Assembly (NCBI GenBank): GCA_963693305.1 | Contig: OY855915.1 | Location: 3,230,495-3,294,494 of the forward strand | Length of the DNA: 64,000 bases | Reading direction: 5' to 3' | Origin: Meandrina meandrites | Taxonomy: Eukaryota; Cnidaria; Anthozoa; Scleractinia; Meandrinidae | In this document: piece by piece, positions 35,007-48,929 of the stretch | Layout of the letters: each line of letters opens with the position of its first letter | How positions within the stretch are numbered: position 1 is the stretch's first letter | Translations under genes and position numbers: made by a program | Notes under the pieces: generated by a model | Seen by the model: only the letters and a program-made list of their open reading frames with translations | Databases searched by the model: none | What the model was told of the DNA's origin: nothing

Positions 35007-35775
35007 CAGGGGCGTAGCGTCCATATACGCACGTACGCCCGTGCGTACAGCTGACATCTGAGAATTTTTTTTTGTTTTGGGGGCGGGGGGAGGGGGGGGG
35101 GATTTGCCTAAAAACGTTTTTCTCGTTAAATTTGCTGGCTGATAATTTCATATTTGGGCGTTTTTCATTATTTCTGTTTATCCAAGCATTAATCATTCAG
35201 TGCTGGCCACTAATGGCAAGATGCATTTGAGTGGTAATTAAAAAAAAACGCCTCATGTACCCCTCCCTCAAGGTCAGCCAGCCTCACTAGTTTCCCCATC
35301 CCCAGAGGTATTCTTGAAGGATAGGTTACAATGCCATGACGTGTGGCTTCAGAACAAAACGTATTTGCCGTCAATGGAGATTAGGAAAATACTTCTTGCG
35401 AGGTCAAACGGTGAAGCCCTAGTGTTAGAGAATCCAATGAATATCTCCGCGACTTGAGCTACTTCATATACCAGCACAAGAACGTGGATAATGACAGTGT
35501 TGCCCGTCTTAAGGGTCGACGCCTCGCCCTTTGCTTGTGACCTGTCTCCGTTGTTTTTTTATTTTGTTTTTTTATTTTCGTAACACTGTAGCTTACAGAA
35601 AACAATAGAGAAATGGTTAAAATAAACAACTTTCTACTGCATTTTTGCCGCATTATTTATTGAAAATTTTCTGGGGGAGCATGCCCCCAGATCCCCCTAG
35701 TTGCAAGCGCCTTCGGCGCTTAGAAGAAAATTCCTTATCGTGCGTACATCTTCAAAAACCCACGCTACGTCCCTG
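35007..35775. mobile_element. TIR element private to unit 2
   Basis: The ends are CAGGGGCGTAGCGT on the left and the complement of CAGGGACGTAGCGT on the right, with a 5-bp direct repeat ATTGG on each side (35002-35006 and 35776-35780). The empty site GATAATTGGTTAAG is seen in units 1 and 3. A poly-G tract lies near 35075-35100. The ends are reminiscent of hAT elements, but a 5-bp duplication is atypical. No transposase is seen. Confidence 0.8.
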
Positions 35776-36477
35776 ATTGGTTAAGTTTAAAAGCTTTCGT
35801 CGACATTAAAAATATGACCATTTAGAAGCATTTAGTATAAGTGATAAAAGGTGATTATATCAAATAACAACATGTTACGGTGTGAAGTAAATTGTAATAT
35901 TCCCATTTACACGCATTAAAGGCGCCCAATTGATCAGCGGCTTTCTTTGCTTGGTATAAGTAATAAAAACATTTAACATTAGGCTAAAATGCGTTTGCTA
36001 ACACACGTATAAGTCTGTATCGAAGTGATTCTCAAATGGCGCGCTTTAATTATTTTGCCCATTGGAAGACACGAAAAGAAAGAGGTTCAATGTTGGTTAT
36101 CTGACAACAACAAGACAGGCTCTCGTTTTTGTCTTGTGTTACCTTGACGTTGTCAAGGTGACACAAGAAGGGTACATTTTCATTAGTCTCTATTGTTTGC
36201 CATGTTACCTTAGTTCACACACCCAACTCCCTAAATATCCCTGCACCAGCCTTAGACTGAAGAGAGGCTTTTCCTTTTGCTGACAGATCATTATCCGAAT
36301 AAATTGATTTCTTAACACATTCCTTGCGAAGAGGCGTCAAGGAATTTCATTTATGCGTGTCAAAAAATCTAGACCCTCTGCTAATGTTCTACAGTTCAAC
36401 CATAGAACATCGCCAGGGGTCCAGGATTTCTGAATCGCATAAAGCTCGTCATGTCAACAAATTTGCTGAGTAGAAAA

Positions 36478-37507
36478 TGGCTGTGAAGAGTCTTTTAACG
36501 GGGACGAAGCGCTGCGTCCGACTAGCCACGAACTATTAATTTTATGCAACTGTCAACTTGTATTGTTAACTTTTAATCGTAAATTTTTAGCTGCTGGTGA
36601 ATTTTTTATGAGCAAAAATGTTGGTAATTTTGTACACTGAGCGCGGTCATTTATACCAAAGTCATATATACCATGGTATTTGCTAGAAAGAGCGAAAAAC
36701 TACTACCTACAGAGCAAAGTAACTTCATAGATTTAATATCAATAACATGAATCGCGCTTTTTTGCTCTTGCATGAAATGGCCACCTGGGAAACCATATCG
36801 CCACTACTTTATGCTCAGTTAAACTATTATCGAAAAACAATTATCGTCTGGTGCTTTGTGATTTATTCACCCAGACGTGACCAATCATTGTAAGGTACGT
36901 TCTCAATTGGAGAAACAGCACAGTTTAGTAAAATACTCTGTTTAAATCTATCTATTTATTTCTTCGAGAGGTGATTAACGAGGTGAGTGAACAAGATATA
37001 TAACAGCAATATATTTTTCTAACTAAACTGAACTCAAATTGTTCCTTTTCCTTATTGTTTATACCTAATTGCAAATTTCTCTACAAATTTATGGACTTCC
37101 TCGCTTTCACGTAGTTTCAAAAAAAGGGAACATTTGAGACTGCCGAGCGAATCAAGTTTTACTGTGTGATGCGCGAGAGCACCTTTCGCACAAATAGTAA
37201 ATTTCTTGTCGGCAACTTCAGAAAGTATGTATTTTTCTCATTCGACTGAGTTTCTTTTATATACTGAAAGTATTTCTTTTGCGGCGGACAGAATTTCTCA
37301 AACCATTTCAGAATGCGAACTTTCGTGCAGTTAAATTCTAACCTGGATCTAAACAGAATGAATTGAAAACATTCTGTAACGAAACGACATCAAGTTGTAG
37401 CGAGAACAACGTGAGAAAAATTTCAGGTTGTAGCGAAACGGCTTCAAGTTGTAGCGAAACGACTCCAAAGAAACGACTTTGCAGCGAAACGACGTGCGGG
37501 CTCCAAA
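36478..37507 (+). repeat. Outer-arm repeat, unit 2, first copy
   Basis: Counterpart of 9761-10792, almost identical, including the GTAGCGAAACGAC tract at the right end. The inverted segment that follows (about 37612-38460) matches 10895-11760. Confidence 0.75.
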
Positions 37508-38870
37508 AAGACACATCCAAAAGTCAGATTTCTCTCTCTCTGACATTATTCGTTTTTTAGCTTTTCGAAAAGTAGACATAATAAGCCACAAAAAAACGCA
37601 AAAATATTTTTTACTTCATATGCACTTTAAACATACAAGCAAAGAAAGCCGCTAAGACTTTCTTCACAAAACCAAGTGATTCGGTTATAGTTAGGACTCT
37701 CTTTAATCAAATACCCAACATTGGTCTCCTTTCTTTTCGTGTTTTGTAAAAGGTAAATTACTTAGCGCGCGCCATATGAGAATTATTTCGACGTGCGTTG
37801 TAATGGGTAAAATAATTAGCGCGCGCCACGTGAAAGTCATTTAGATACGAAAGTATTCTCTCTAACGCATTTTAGCTTGACATTAACTGTTTTTATTACT
37901 TATACTAAGTGCTTCTAAATGGTCACATAACTAATTAGTATACCTACAAGCAAAGAAAGCCGCTCAAAATACTTTCTTCACAAAACTAAGTGATCCGGTT
38001 ATAGTTAGGACTCTCTTTCTTCAGATAACTTTACGGGTCTTGTAAAAGGTGAAATACTTGGGGTGCGCCACATGAGTATTATTTCGACATTGGTCTCCTT
38101 TCTTTTTGTGTCTTTGTGTCTTGTAATGTACAAATGTACGCCTGTTAGCTAAAGTATTCTCTCTAATGCATTTTGGCTTGACATTAACTCTTTTTAAAGA
38201 AATATGTTTTGACTTTTCAACTTTTGGGTGTGATAATGCATGAGTTTGAAACAAAGGAAAATAAAATTTGAACCAAGGATAAAATTGAACCACAACATAT
38301 GATAACAATAGTTGTTTTTTTTAAATAAAAATTCCGTACCTCTCAGTACCTTTCGCGAACATACGATTAAAGAGGCAATGCCATTTTCTTCCATCAAGTC
38401 TTTTACCCGCGTAATTCTCTTCCCTGTTCTTTTTGAATCAGAACATGTGCATAACGTCTACACATGTAAACATTAGTCAAATAAATAACTACACTTATTA
38501 CACTGGTGCAATAATCCACAATTCACTTGAAAACAAGAGAAAACAATGATCTTAGGTGTTTGTAAGAAATGCACACTGAAAACCGGTATTTTGTTACTTT
38601 GCCTGAAAATATCATGCATGATTACTGAATGTCGGGCGTCTGTTCTTTAAATTGTGTGACAGTTTCATTATTTAGTCAATCGTCGTAAATGGTTATTATA
38701 AGTTATTTGCATGGGCGGCCCGGTGGGCATCGCTTTTCTTACCTACTCTCTTTTTCACAAAAGAAATATGTCATTTCAGGTGTTAGGAGCAGTTAAGCTT
38801 CAACGGATTGTGCACTCCCCCCCCCCCCCCCCCCCCCCCCTCCTGCAAAAAAAAAAAACTGAATAGAAAC

Positions 38871-39862
38871 TGGCTGTGAAGAGTCTTAACGGGGACGCAA
38901 CGCTGCGTCCCACTAGCCACGAACTATTTATCACATGCAATTGTCAACTTGTATTGTTAACTTTTAATCGTGAGTTTTTATCTGCTTGTGAATTTTTTAT
39001 GAGCAAAAATGTGGGTAATTTTGTACACTGAGCGCGGTCATTTATACCAAAGTCATATATACCATGGTATTTGCTAGAAAGAGCGAAAAACCACTACCTA
39101 CAGAGCAAAGTAACTTCATAGATTTAATATCAGTAAAATGAATCGTGCTTTTTTGCTCTTGCATGAAATGGCCACCTGGGAAACCATATCGCCACTACTT
39201 TATGCTCAGTTAAACTATTATCGATTTATTCACCCAGGCTCGACCAATCATTGTAAGGTACGTTTTAATTGGAAACACAGCACAGTTTAGTAAAACACTC
39301 TGTTTCTTCGAGAGGTGATTAACGAGGTGAGTGAACAAAATGTCTAACAGCAATATTTTTTTCTAACTATGCTATCATTGAACTCAAATTGTTCCTTTTC
39401 CTTATTGTTTATACCTAATTGCAAATTTCTCTACAAATCTTGGACTTCCTCTCACGTAGTTTCAAAAAACGGGAACATTTGAGACTGCCGAGCGAATCAA
39501 TTTTTACTGTGTGATGCGTGAAAGCACCTTTTGCACAAATAGTAAATTTCTAGTCGGCAACTTCAGAAAGTATGTATTTTGCTCATTCGACTGAGTTTCT
39601 TTTATATACTGAAAGTATTTCTTTTGCGGCGGACAGAATTTCTCAAACCATTTCAGAATGCGAACTTTCGTGCAGTTAAATTCTAACCTGGATCTAAACA
39701 GAATGAATTGAAAACATTCTGTAACGAAACGACATCAAGTTGTAGCGAGAACAACGTGAGAAAAATTTCAGGTTGTAGCGAAACGGCTTCAGGTTGTAGC
39801 GAAACGACTTTTTTATTCCAAAGAAACGACTTTGCAGCGAAATGACGTGTGGGCTCCAAGAA
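38871..39862 (+). repeat. Outer-arm repeat, unit 2, second copy
   Basis: Counterpart of 12216-13205. It is preceded by a poly-C run at about 38817-38840 that is longer than the one in unit 1 near 12172. Confidence 0.75.
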
Positions 39863-40195
39863 GACACATCAACTGCGGTCTACGGTCGTTTTGCTACTAG
39901 TCGAAGTCGATTCACTACATATAAAATAGCGGACACCAGTATAATTCACTGATAAGTGAATTTATTTTACGTACTTTTGAAATCGTTTACATATAGAACG
40001 ATAGCTGTCTCTTTTTTTAAATAAATAATCAATTCCTTTCAGAACCTTTCGCGAACATACGATTAAAGAGGCAATTTCATTTTCTTCCATCGAGTTTTTT
40101 ACCCGCCTAATTCTCCTCCCGATTCTTTTTTAATCAGATCCTGTGCATAACGTTTACACATGTAAACGTTACGTATGGGTTAGAGACTGTTGTGA

Positions 40196-40340
40196 GTGTT
40201 TCGTTTACAAATACACGCACGCGTTGGCTGCACAATGAACGAGAAATTTTCAATACTGCACGAAGCGTAGCCGAGTGCAGTATTGAAAATTTCGAGTTCA
40301 TTGTGCTGCCAGGAAGTGCGTGTATTTGTAAACAAAACAC
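40196..40340. repeat. Long hairpin, unit 2 copy
   Basis: Same hairpin as 13541-13685 with no difference that I noticed. The GGATAACGCTATCC MITE follows at 40810-40957, as in unit 1. Confidence 0.7.
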
Positions 40341-41705
40341 GAACTAACAGCCTCACACCTTTTAATATACAATCTGAGTACACTGCACGCAATACACAAT
40401 TTCGCGAACTTTGAATAAGAATTCAGTTCTAGCTATTAAAAAAAGTAGCACAAAATTATACTAGCGTAGTTTAAGAATATAGAAATTACGAAAAGCCATA
40501 GATAAATTAAATATAAGTGAGGCTTAAAATCATTCACAAAATCGTTCATAAGTTCATATTTCTGCAAAATTCACGATTTTTTTGCGTTATTGTCAATAAT
40601 GCACTGTCGGAGTTTGCTGACGACAGGTAAAGTAAAATCACGTGCTCGATTTTAACCAGTTGCGCGCGTGGATTTTGGACAGTGAACGAAGATTGTATAT
40701 TAAAGCCAAATAAATAACTACACTTATTGCACTGGCGGAATGGTGCGCTGTAAGTCGTTTCGTTACAAGTCAAAGTATACTTTCTATACGGGACAGCAGT
40801 ATAATTCACAGGCCCCAGTTGTTCAAAGGGTGGATAACGCTATCCACAGGATAAATCACTATCCAGTGGATAGTGTATTTGGTTTTGCCAACACTTATCC
40901 GCTGGATAGCGATTTATCCGGTGGATAGTGTTATCCTCCCTTTGAACAACTGGGCCTGATCGATAAACCAATTTATTCTACGTATTTCTGAAATTGTTTA
41001 TATGTAACGATAGGCGTTTTTTTTTTTATAAATTATCGTTACCTTCCAGTGCCTTTGGAAATCGTAATAATAGGTTATTTCACGGTTGGTAAGCGCCCAC
41101 GGTTTTTTATTCACAAGCTGTGTAAAACAAACGAACGAGGGCGCGAACAGAACTCAAAGATAAACATATCTTTATTTTATTTCAATGAAAAACATCGCGC
41201 GGTTAAGTGCCTCACAGTTCGAGAAACGACTTTCCTTGTGAAATACTTTACATCTAAATTATCAAGCAAAAATGCCGTTAAAAGGCAGAGCTAGTTAGAA
41301 TATAAGAAGACATCCAGAAAATATGTCGAAATAGTTCTACGGAAGTTCAAAATTTGAAATACAGAATATAAAACCCGAGAGTTTTTTTTGTTGTTTATCA
41401 GAATCTGCATGCTTGAATTGACAAACACTATAAGTTTTGCTTGGGTTTTCCTCTCGCACTGAAAGAGTGGGCGATTAATTTAAAGTGTTTATTGCCACAC
41501 TGGTTTGTTCTCCGCTTATAACAGCACCCGAAATAAGAGAAAGGGGTTGCTGTGCTGCTTGCTTGCTTTGCTGAGAAAAAGTTGGACGAAATGTTGGATA
41601 AGTGAGTTGGTCAGTCAAACTCGCGCTTTCTTTTCTCTGGAATAGAAGAGCCAGACTGGGGAGCTATTTCTCCCGAACTCAGTCCAGTGGGAGTGTAAGA
41701 CATGT

Positions 41706-41999
41706 TCAACTACTGTTTCTTTGAGACGGTAGAGCAGCTAGTGATACTTTGAACGTGACTACAGCTTGAATCATAGTTTTTCTGCCGCTGTGGTTTTTCA
41801 AGTTTGGCCCTTGTCGAGCTTTCTGTGCCATTGTTTTCATTAAGGTATTAAGCTTATTTACACCGACTGGAGCTTTTTTGAACCACGGTTTGCTGGAGCC
41901 AGATTTTACATTGTTTACTGCCAAGTAAAATGGTGCATCGTCGGTTTTTATTTCCGTGGGTCGTTTTCTGCATAGACTTTGTAGGCCTTTACCAGACAT
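41706..41999 (-). pseudogene. Crypton/DUF3504-type domain fragment, open frame
   Basis: The 97-codon frame contains PFYLAVNN, then WFKKAPVGVNKLNTLMKTMA and GPNLKNHSGRKTMIQ. This is the C-terminal part of the recombinase-like domain found in Crypton-derived, ZMYM2 and QRICH1 proteins; the HSGRK segment corresponds to the catalytic H-x-x-R box region of tyrosine recombinases. Only about a quarter of such a domain is present, with no catalytic Tyr. The frame after MIQ leaves the family. It is treated as a transposon-derived relic; the unit-1 copy is frameshifted. Confidence 0.65.
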
Positions 42000-42125
42000 T
42001 TCTCGTTGCTCGGGACAGCAAACATTTTCAGTACAATGGCTCTTACATTCCGAGGATCGTTTCCTGAACGAGTTTTGGCAAGAAGGCCACCAAGTTGTCC
42101 GATAATTAAAAGTTTGCTTTCCAAC

Positions 42126-42327
42126 ATTGATTTATTAGCAATTGTGATAAAAAAATAAACTTTTCGATGCCCTTGCTAAACCCATACTTTTGTATTGTTG
42201 TGAAATATGGGGACCTGAACTCTTATCATACAAAACACATTTCGATAAAAACAAGTTCACAACAAGCATTAGATGTCCCATGGTATGCAGAGAACATAGC
42301 TTGCAGAGCAGATCTATTTTGTAAAAA
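42126..42327 (+). pseudogene. LINE fragment, unit 2 copy
   Basis: Counterpart of 15830-16030. One extra A in the A-run near 42148 breaks the frame that is still open in unit 1. Confidence 0.65.
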
Positions 42328-42706
42328 TAATACGTGAAAATCATCTAAAATAGTGTGAGCGCCTGCATGATTCCTGAGCTATAGGGAGCTACCTTACGAA
42401 TACTTAAGAAAAACAGTAATATCAAAGTTAGCAATTGCCTAAAAAAAGCAGATATGATTGCATTATTTTGAATTTAGACATGGCCTAAAAGCAAAAATGA
42501 AATAAAATTGCATTATTTTGTATTTTTGGTGCATAATTGACGAGTTTGGATCGCTTCTAGGTATGTAAAAACAGTTTAAAATCTGCTCTTATGACGTCCA
42601 GGAGGAAGCTACATTTATAGGGAGTTTTAAAGCTACAGATATTGACTTTCAGATGATATGTAATCCACTAACTTCCTTTTTATAGTGAAAATCAGAGAGC
42701 TTCACG

Positions 42707-45214
42707 ATGAAACAAGGATCTGCTGTCTTCGTCTTTGCCATTTGCCTGTTGACTGCCTCTGCCATGCCGAAAACGTAAGAAAGAAACAGCACGCTCTATT
42801 ATTAAAAATGGTGACCATATATCAATAACCCAGCTGACTAACTGATGTGTCCGTTTGTCATGGCCAGGAGCTTGTTTTATTATCTGAAATATGAAGAAAA
42901 CTATCGCCAAAAATTAATGAAAGCAAAGAAATATAAACTAGAGAGACGAATTCCACCTAAAATGACAATTTTGAATTTTTGACTGATATCACGAAGCCGA
43001 ATTTGAAGAACATTAATCCACTTTTATTCTGATAATCCTGCATTTATTTTTAAACCAACTGTTATCGTTTGTTCTATGGAAACACTTTATCCAGTTAAGG
43101 TGCGTATTTGGTGGCATTTGGCACAACAAGGTGAATTTTGTGAAAGTAAATTTTGATATTTAAGCGAGACACTGTCTGTTTAAGGGAAGCTTTCGTGTTT
43201 CTGTTTACAATAGGTGAGGGTTATTCTTGGGATGATGATATCACAAGCAATGTTTTCAATGGCAAGAAAAGTATTTTGGATTCTAGCTTTGTCTATATTT
43301 TGTTAAGATACTTTCAGCTCAAAGCAGTCTTTCTTTCAGCCACTTAGCTTGATTAGCCTTAGCTATTTCTATGTTGCTGTGCTCATTTTTTATTGTTAAT
43401 TTTTTCTCTTTGTATGTATTTATCTATTGTAAACTTTTTCGGGCACGAAATAAAAGACTGTTGTTGTTGTTGTTTATCTTTTCCAGTAAAAAAGTCATCA
43501 ATGACGACAACAACGTTGAAATGGAGGTAAATTCAGGCGATGTGATAATTATGTTAATAATTATCATATTTATGTTAATAAATAAATAATTATCACAATT
43601 ATGTTATGTTACAAAGATGAAGTCAATTGACGTTGGACGATTAAACACAAATGATTTTGTTATTCGACAGATCATATCAGCCAACACTATAACAATATTT
43701 ATGTTATTCATTGTTGATTCAAATATATATAAATATAAACAGAAAATACATAAATAAAGAAAGGGTGCAAATCATTCCACTTTGATTGGACTGTTGTGTT
43801 TTGTTTTGGGTGTTTTTTTGTTGGCAAACGTGGTCATATGTTGTAGGAAATCTTTCGTCTAAGATATAGGTGAACAATGAAGTCAGACATTTTGGATATG
43901 AAAAGACGATAGCCAAAAAGGCAACATTTCAACACTCGCTAAAGACCTTGGTCCGGTGGATAATGGATTGTTGATTTTTTTTTTCTTTTTCACAGCCGGT
44001 AAAAAGACGAGACTGTGGGCCGGGTTACCCCGCTTGTCCTCCTGGACAATCGTGGTAAGTTGACATCACCAATGCATGCGCGTCTCGTTTTATTGGTGGT
44101 ACACTTTTTTTATATAAGAATCTTTTTTCATAAGAACGTTGAGGCTGAGATTTGCCCAAATTTTAAGAACATGCTAAGAACATACCCCAGGCTGAGAGTA
44201 GGAGAACATTTTTATTTTGCCTATTTGTTTTAAATTTTTGTAAAAGGAGCAGTATAAATAATGCAAAACTGTGGTCTAACAGTAGTTAACTGAATGCTTA
44301 AAAGGAATTTGTCCGCGGCACCAAATCACAGGGAACAGGCCGCGCAAGAATGTCAAGAGCAACCGTGATACACCACATTCGGCGAACAATGCTGTTTGAT
44401 ACGTTTCCTGGTTTCGTCCGCACTGATTTAATGAAATACTACAACATGTAACTTAAGAACGTCTTAAGAACAATTTCAGCCTCAAATCGTGAAAAAAATA
44501 AGTAAATAAGAGTGAAGTAGTCTGTGAGAAGACGAGCCAATAGCTGCGAGAATTAGATACCCGTGAGGATGGTTTTGCGCAAAGCACTCGCGAACCTGTT
44601 CCATATCCTTTAATGAATGTACTCCAGCTTAAAGTGCGATCTTAGCTAAGGGCTGGCGTACTCGTACGATGTAAGGACGAGCACCCTACGTCTACAACCG
44701 GCACGACGACTTCTGTTAACTCGGTTTACACGTGTAAATCACAACGCAAGCGTAAAAACAAGCGCAAGAAAATGGAAGGATATTCTTTTTCATGAGTTGT
44801 GGTTATGCTTACGACGTTGCATCGCACATGTAGACCGGGATAACGGAGACAAAATATCAAGCGCAGGCAAAGAAAGCAGAAAGACATGAACAAGTTTTGA
44901 GAATATCATCTTTTTTTCGCCTTGAAAAACAGATTGAATTGAAATTTGGCACCTTAAGGCGTTCGCGTTAACACTTCATGTCCAGCGCCACGTGTAAACG
45001 TTAATATGCTTATACACTCGCGCTTCTGCGCGCAAAGCGTGCCTTTCTGCTGGGCGTCCTGAACAGGCTATCTGTAGATAAAGGTGATGTTTTCCCTCGC
45101 ACTGTTAATTCTTTTTTCTTTTTTTATCACAGTACGTGGGGCTGTTGTACAGCCCAATATGGATTTATATCAGGCAACAAAGGTCAAGGAAATATGAATT
45201 GTAATTGGAAATGA
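42707..45214 (+). CDS. Secreted cysteine-rich peptide precursor, copy 3 (six-Cys form)
   Basis: The exons are 42707-42774, 43487-43526, 43996-44054 and 45133-45214 (68, 40, 59 and 82 nt; 82 codons plus TGA), all with GT/AG borders. Relative to copy 1 I see three amino-acid changes: F5 to S in the signal peptide, K32 to N in the propeptide and I77 to M in the mature part. All six cysteines and the K-R-R site are kept. Intron 3 lacks the 1.3-kb transposon of copy 1, so the gene is 2.5 kb instead of 3.7 kb. AATAAA is at 45264-45269. Function is unknown; the same alternatives apply as for copy 1. It converges on copy 4. Confidence 0.8.
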
Positions 45215-45269
45215 TTGTGTTCACGGATGAATGGACTAATTTAAGTTGTGTTTGTCATTAAGAAATAAA

Positions 45270-48200
45270 TGTTGCCTCTTAAAAATGAAGCTTGGCGCTT
45301 GTTTAATTCTTTAATTTAATTTTTTTTTCGGAGATACTACCACAACAGTGCTATTTAAAATCCAAATAGAAATATAGTTTATGTATGTAGACCTATGTAC
45401 TCCTGAGTATAACTGCTTCATAAAGAATGTTTTAACAAAAAGATCAAACGTCACCCACTTTTACTGTAGAGCGCAATTAACTTTTGGTCTTCCTTGCTCC
45501 TTCTATTCCTGTTGCTCACATTATCCTTTCCTCATTCTAGAACCCTCTGCCGTTATATCTAATTAAAAGAAAATCTCAATACGAAGCCATTAAAGAACAC
45601 TGGAGACCGGCGCGAAAAGGACATTGTATTTATTCAATTCTAAGACCAAGAAGGTGCTTTTATTCAACAGTTCTCATATCAAACTTTGCCAAGAGAGTAT
45701 GAAGTGAGAGACTTAATCCCCCATAAAGGCCTTATTCCAAAGGTTACTCCTCTTAAGTTTTTTTTAGACATGGTACCCAGTTCACCCGCGGAGGCTAACG
45801 CGCGTTGCGTGGATGTTCTCGCGTGTTTTTTCAAAGATGATCAGAAACGCAAAGAAAGGGATTGTTGTGTGAAAGTAGCTTGTATTAATTTTGTCGTCGA
45901 ACTTAAATACAAAATTATTCCCGTAAAGTGATCTGAAGGCTAGAGGGATACGAGGGTCAATCAAAATTAAAAGAAATATTGGTAGCACTAACAAAACTTT
46001 ACAGGATCGAGTGCGAGTTTTAGTTCCAGTTCTGTTAGACTTTATTTCGCAGCAAGAATATCCTCAAGCCGGAACAGTCGTCAAACTATCGACGCTATCA
46101 CTTACAGGCAAGTGAAAAAGAATGCTTTTTTTTGTTTTAACCGAACGTTTGTCGTATTAGGTTTGAAACTAATTTAGTAGGCGCATTGAGAGCCTGTTAA
46201 TCAAAGAAATCTGTGCCGTCGGACCAGAATAATTACGCATACTTTCAAGCTTTCATGTAGATTTTTTGGCAGAAGTTCCCGCAGCAACAAAAGACTGTCC
46301 AAAGGGATCCAGGATGGAAAAAGTTCAGCAAAATTATTGGGTAGTCTGTTAATCGAGTATTTATAGTATTCCGTCGCAAGCAAATTTTTAAATCACGGTA
46401 CTTGTCAGCTACTTGTCGTCTGTGTGCCGTATTGCGAGTTTGCCGATCAAATTTTGAACGTGGTAAATTGCTTTGAACGTAGGTTGTAACGTTATTTGTA
46501 TTATAAAGAAGTGTAAAAAAAGGAAACGCCATTCTTTTGACAACTATCCTCTTTATATCTGCCTTGTTCATACTTTGAACTCGATGAATAAATTAACACT
46601 CGAAAACACAAACACAACAACGCTAATTTACAAGGTTTTTTTTGCATCGAATACACTAAATGTTCCATTGAAAGACTAGCTGATAATTTTGCTGAATTGA
46701 TTCCATTCACACAGTAGAAGGTCGTTCACTACTTCTGCCAAAAGAAAATCCTCAAGTAAGCTTAGCAGTAATTATTCTCATCCGACGGCACAGATTTTTT
46801 TGATCGACAAACTCTCTCAAAGCGGCTTCTAAATTCGCCCAAGCTTAATAGGATAAATGTTCGGTTAAAAATCAGCTTTTTATTTCACTTACCTGCTAGT
46901 AATAGCGCCGATGGTTTGGCGATCCGACCGGGACAATTTTTTTCTTGCGAAATAAAAGTCTAACTAAACAGAACTGGTACTAATAGACTGTAATAAAACA
47001 TACACTCGATCCCGACAATTCAAGACCATTCAAGGTAAGCTCGGTCAGTGCTACCACTTCTTCTTATAGTTTTGTTTGACCCTCATATCCCTCTAGCCTT
47101 CAAATCATTTTGTGGGAATGTTTTTGTATTTAAGTTCGACGACAAAATTAATACAAGCTACTTTCACACAACAATCCCTTTCTTTGCGTTTCTGATCATC
47201 TTTGAAAAAACACGCGAGAACATCCACGCAGTTTTGTTTATCATTTGCCACCAATATAAGCCATGTAGTATTAATGTAAAACATCTATTGCCATTTCTTC
47301 TTTTTCATCTTGCTATTTTGAATAAAAACAACAGAGACATATTCTTTGAAAAGATAAGGGATCTATCTAGTTTCTGAAAAACAGTTGCACGGAGACAGTT
47401 ATCAACTTAAAGTGGATGAAGGTAAATAAGCCGCTCTCGTGAATTTGACTTCGGACGTTAGAACTTCGCCAAGTAAATAGATTTGCTGTTTAGAAGCTAC
47501 GCTAATTCATGATGTGACGTAAAAAAATACCTTCAAATTGAACTGAAGAAACTTCAAAGTAATAGTTTACTAAGCTAGAAAAACATCAAAGAAGTAATAA
47601 TAAAACAAAAAGGAACAAGGATGGTTAAGATTGGGAAAGATTGAGATGGATTATGAACGAAGAACTTGAAAAGTGATATAGGGTTATTATCCGTTACACA
47701 GAAATGCTTTCACACAGAAGGAAACTTCAAAATAATAGTTTACTAAGCTAGAAAAACATCAAAGAAGTAATAATAAGCCAAAAAGGAACAAGGATGGTTA
47801 AGATTGGGAAAGATTGAGACGGATTACGAACGAAGAACTTGAAAAGTGATGTAGGGTATTATGCGTTACACAGAAATGCTTTCACACAGAAGGAAACTTC
47901 AAAATAATAGTCAATTAAGGTGGAAAAACATCAAAGAAGAAAAACTAAACTAAAAATAAACAAGGATGGTTAAGATTGGGAAAGATTGAGACGGATAACA
48001 AACGAAGAACTTGTGAACAGACGTTTTGAACATGAAACCTCACCTAACTTTTAATCAAACTTGTGAACATTGAAAACCGACGCTTTCAACATAAAATCTC
48101 GCTGAACGTTTTATTCAAACTTATAGACATTCGAACCGACGCGCTTTTAACATAAAGCCTCGCTTAACTTTTTATTCAAACTTTTGAACATTCCAACCGA

Positions 48201-48713
48201 CGCCCTTAGAACATGAAACCTCGCTTAACTTTTTATGCAAACTTGTGAACCGACGCTTTGAACATGAAACCTCGCTTAACCTGCGAGCGTGTGAACCGAT
48301 GCATTGAACATAGAACCTTGCTTAACGTTTTATTTATAATTGAGAACAATGAACCGCCCTCGAACATGAAACCTGGCCTTTTTATTCATACTTGTGAAAA
48401 AAGGCCCCCGACTGACTGGATCCGATTTAGCCCGAGTGCAATTTGGCGACTGTTTAAATTGTCCTATTAACAGTTCGTCGATCGCGATGGTAACAAGTTT
48501 CACTTTTATTTACAGACAACTAACCGATGCCGAATTCAATTTTCGTGTTCAGTTTGAAGCTTGTTACTTTAGTTAAAAGCAAAGATATATAGTATAAATA
48601 TTCCGATGTGCTCTGATTCTGAAACAGATGTGTATCTTGTTTTGGCCCAGAGCCCAAAACCCGAGGAGGCATCATTGTAGTCCGCGCGTATATAGACTAT
48701 TTAACAATTAGAC

Positions 48714-48747
<34 letters not shown>

Positions 48748-48891
48748 TAGTATCACCCAACTAGTCGGACAGAAAAAGCAATAATAAAGTTAGCAAATGC
48801 AAGTTGAAAAAAGATTTATTTGGGAATAAAACGAAAGAAAGCGTCACAAATTTCGCTACTCGATGACTATTACTAATAGTCCTCTAGTAGC

Positions 48892-48929
<38 letters not shown>

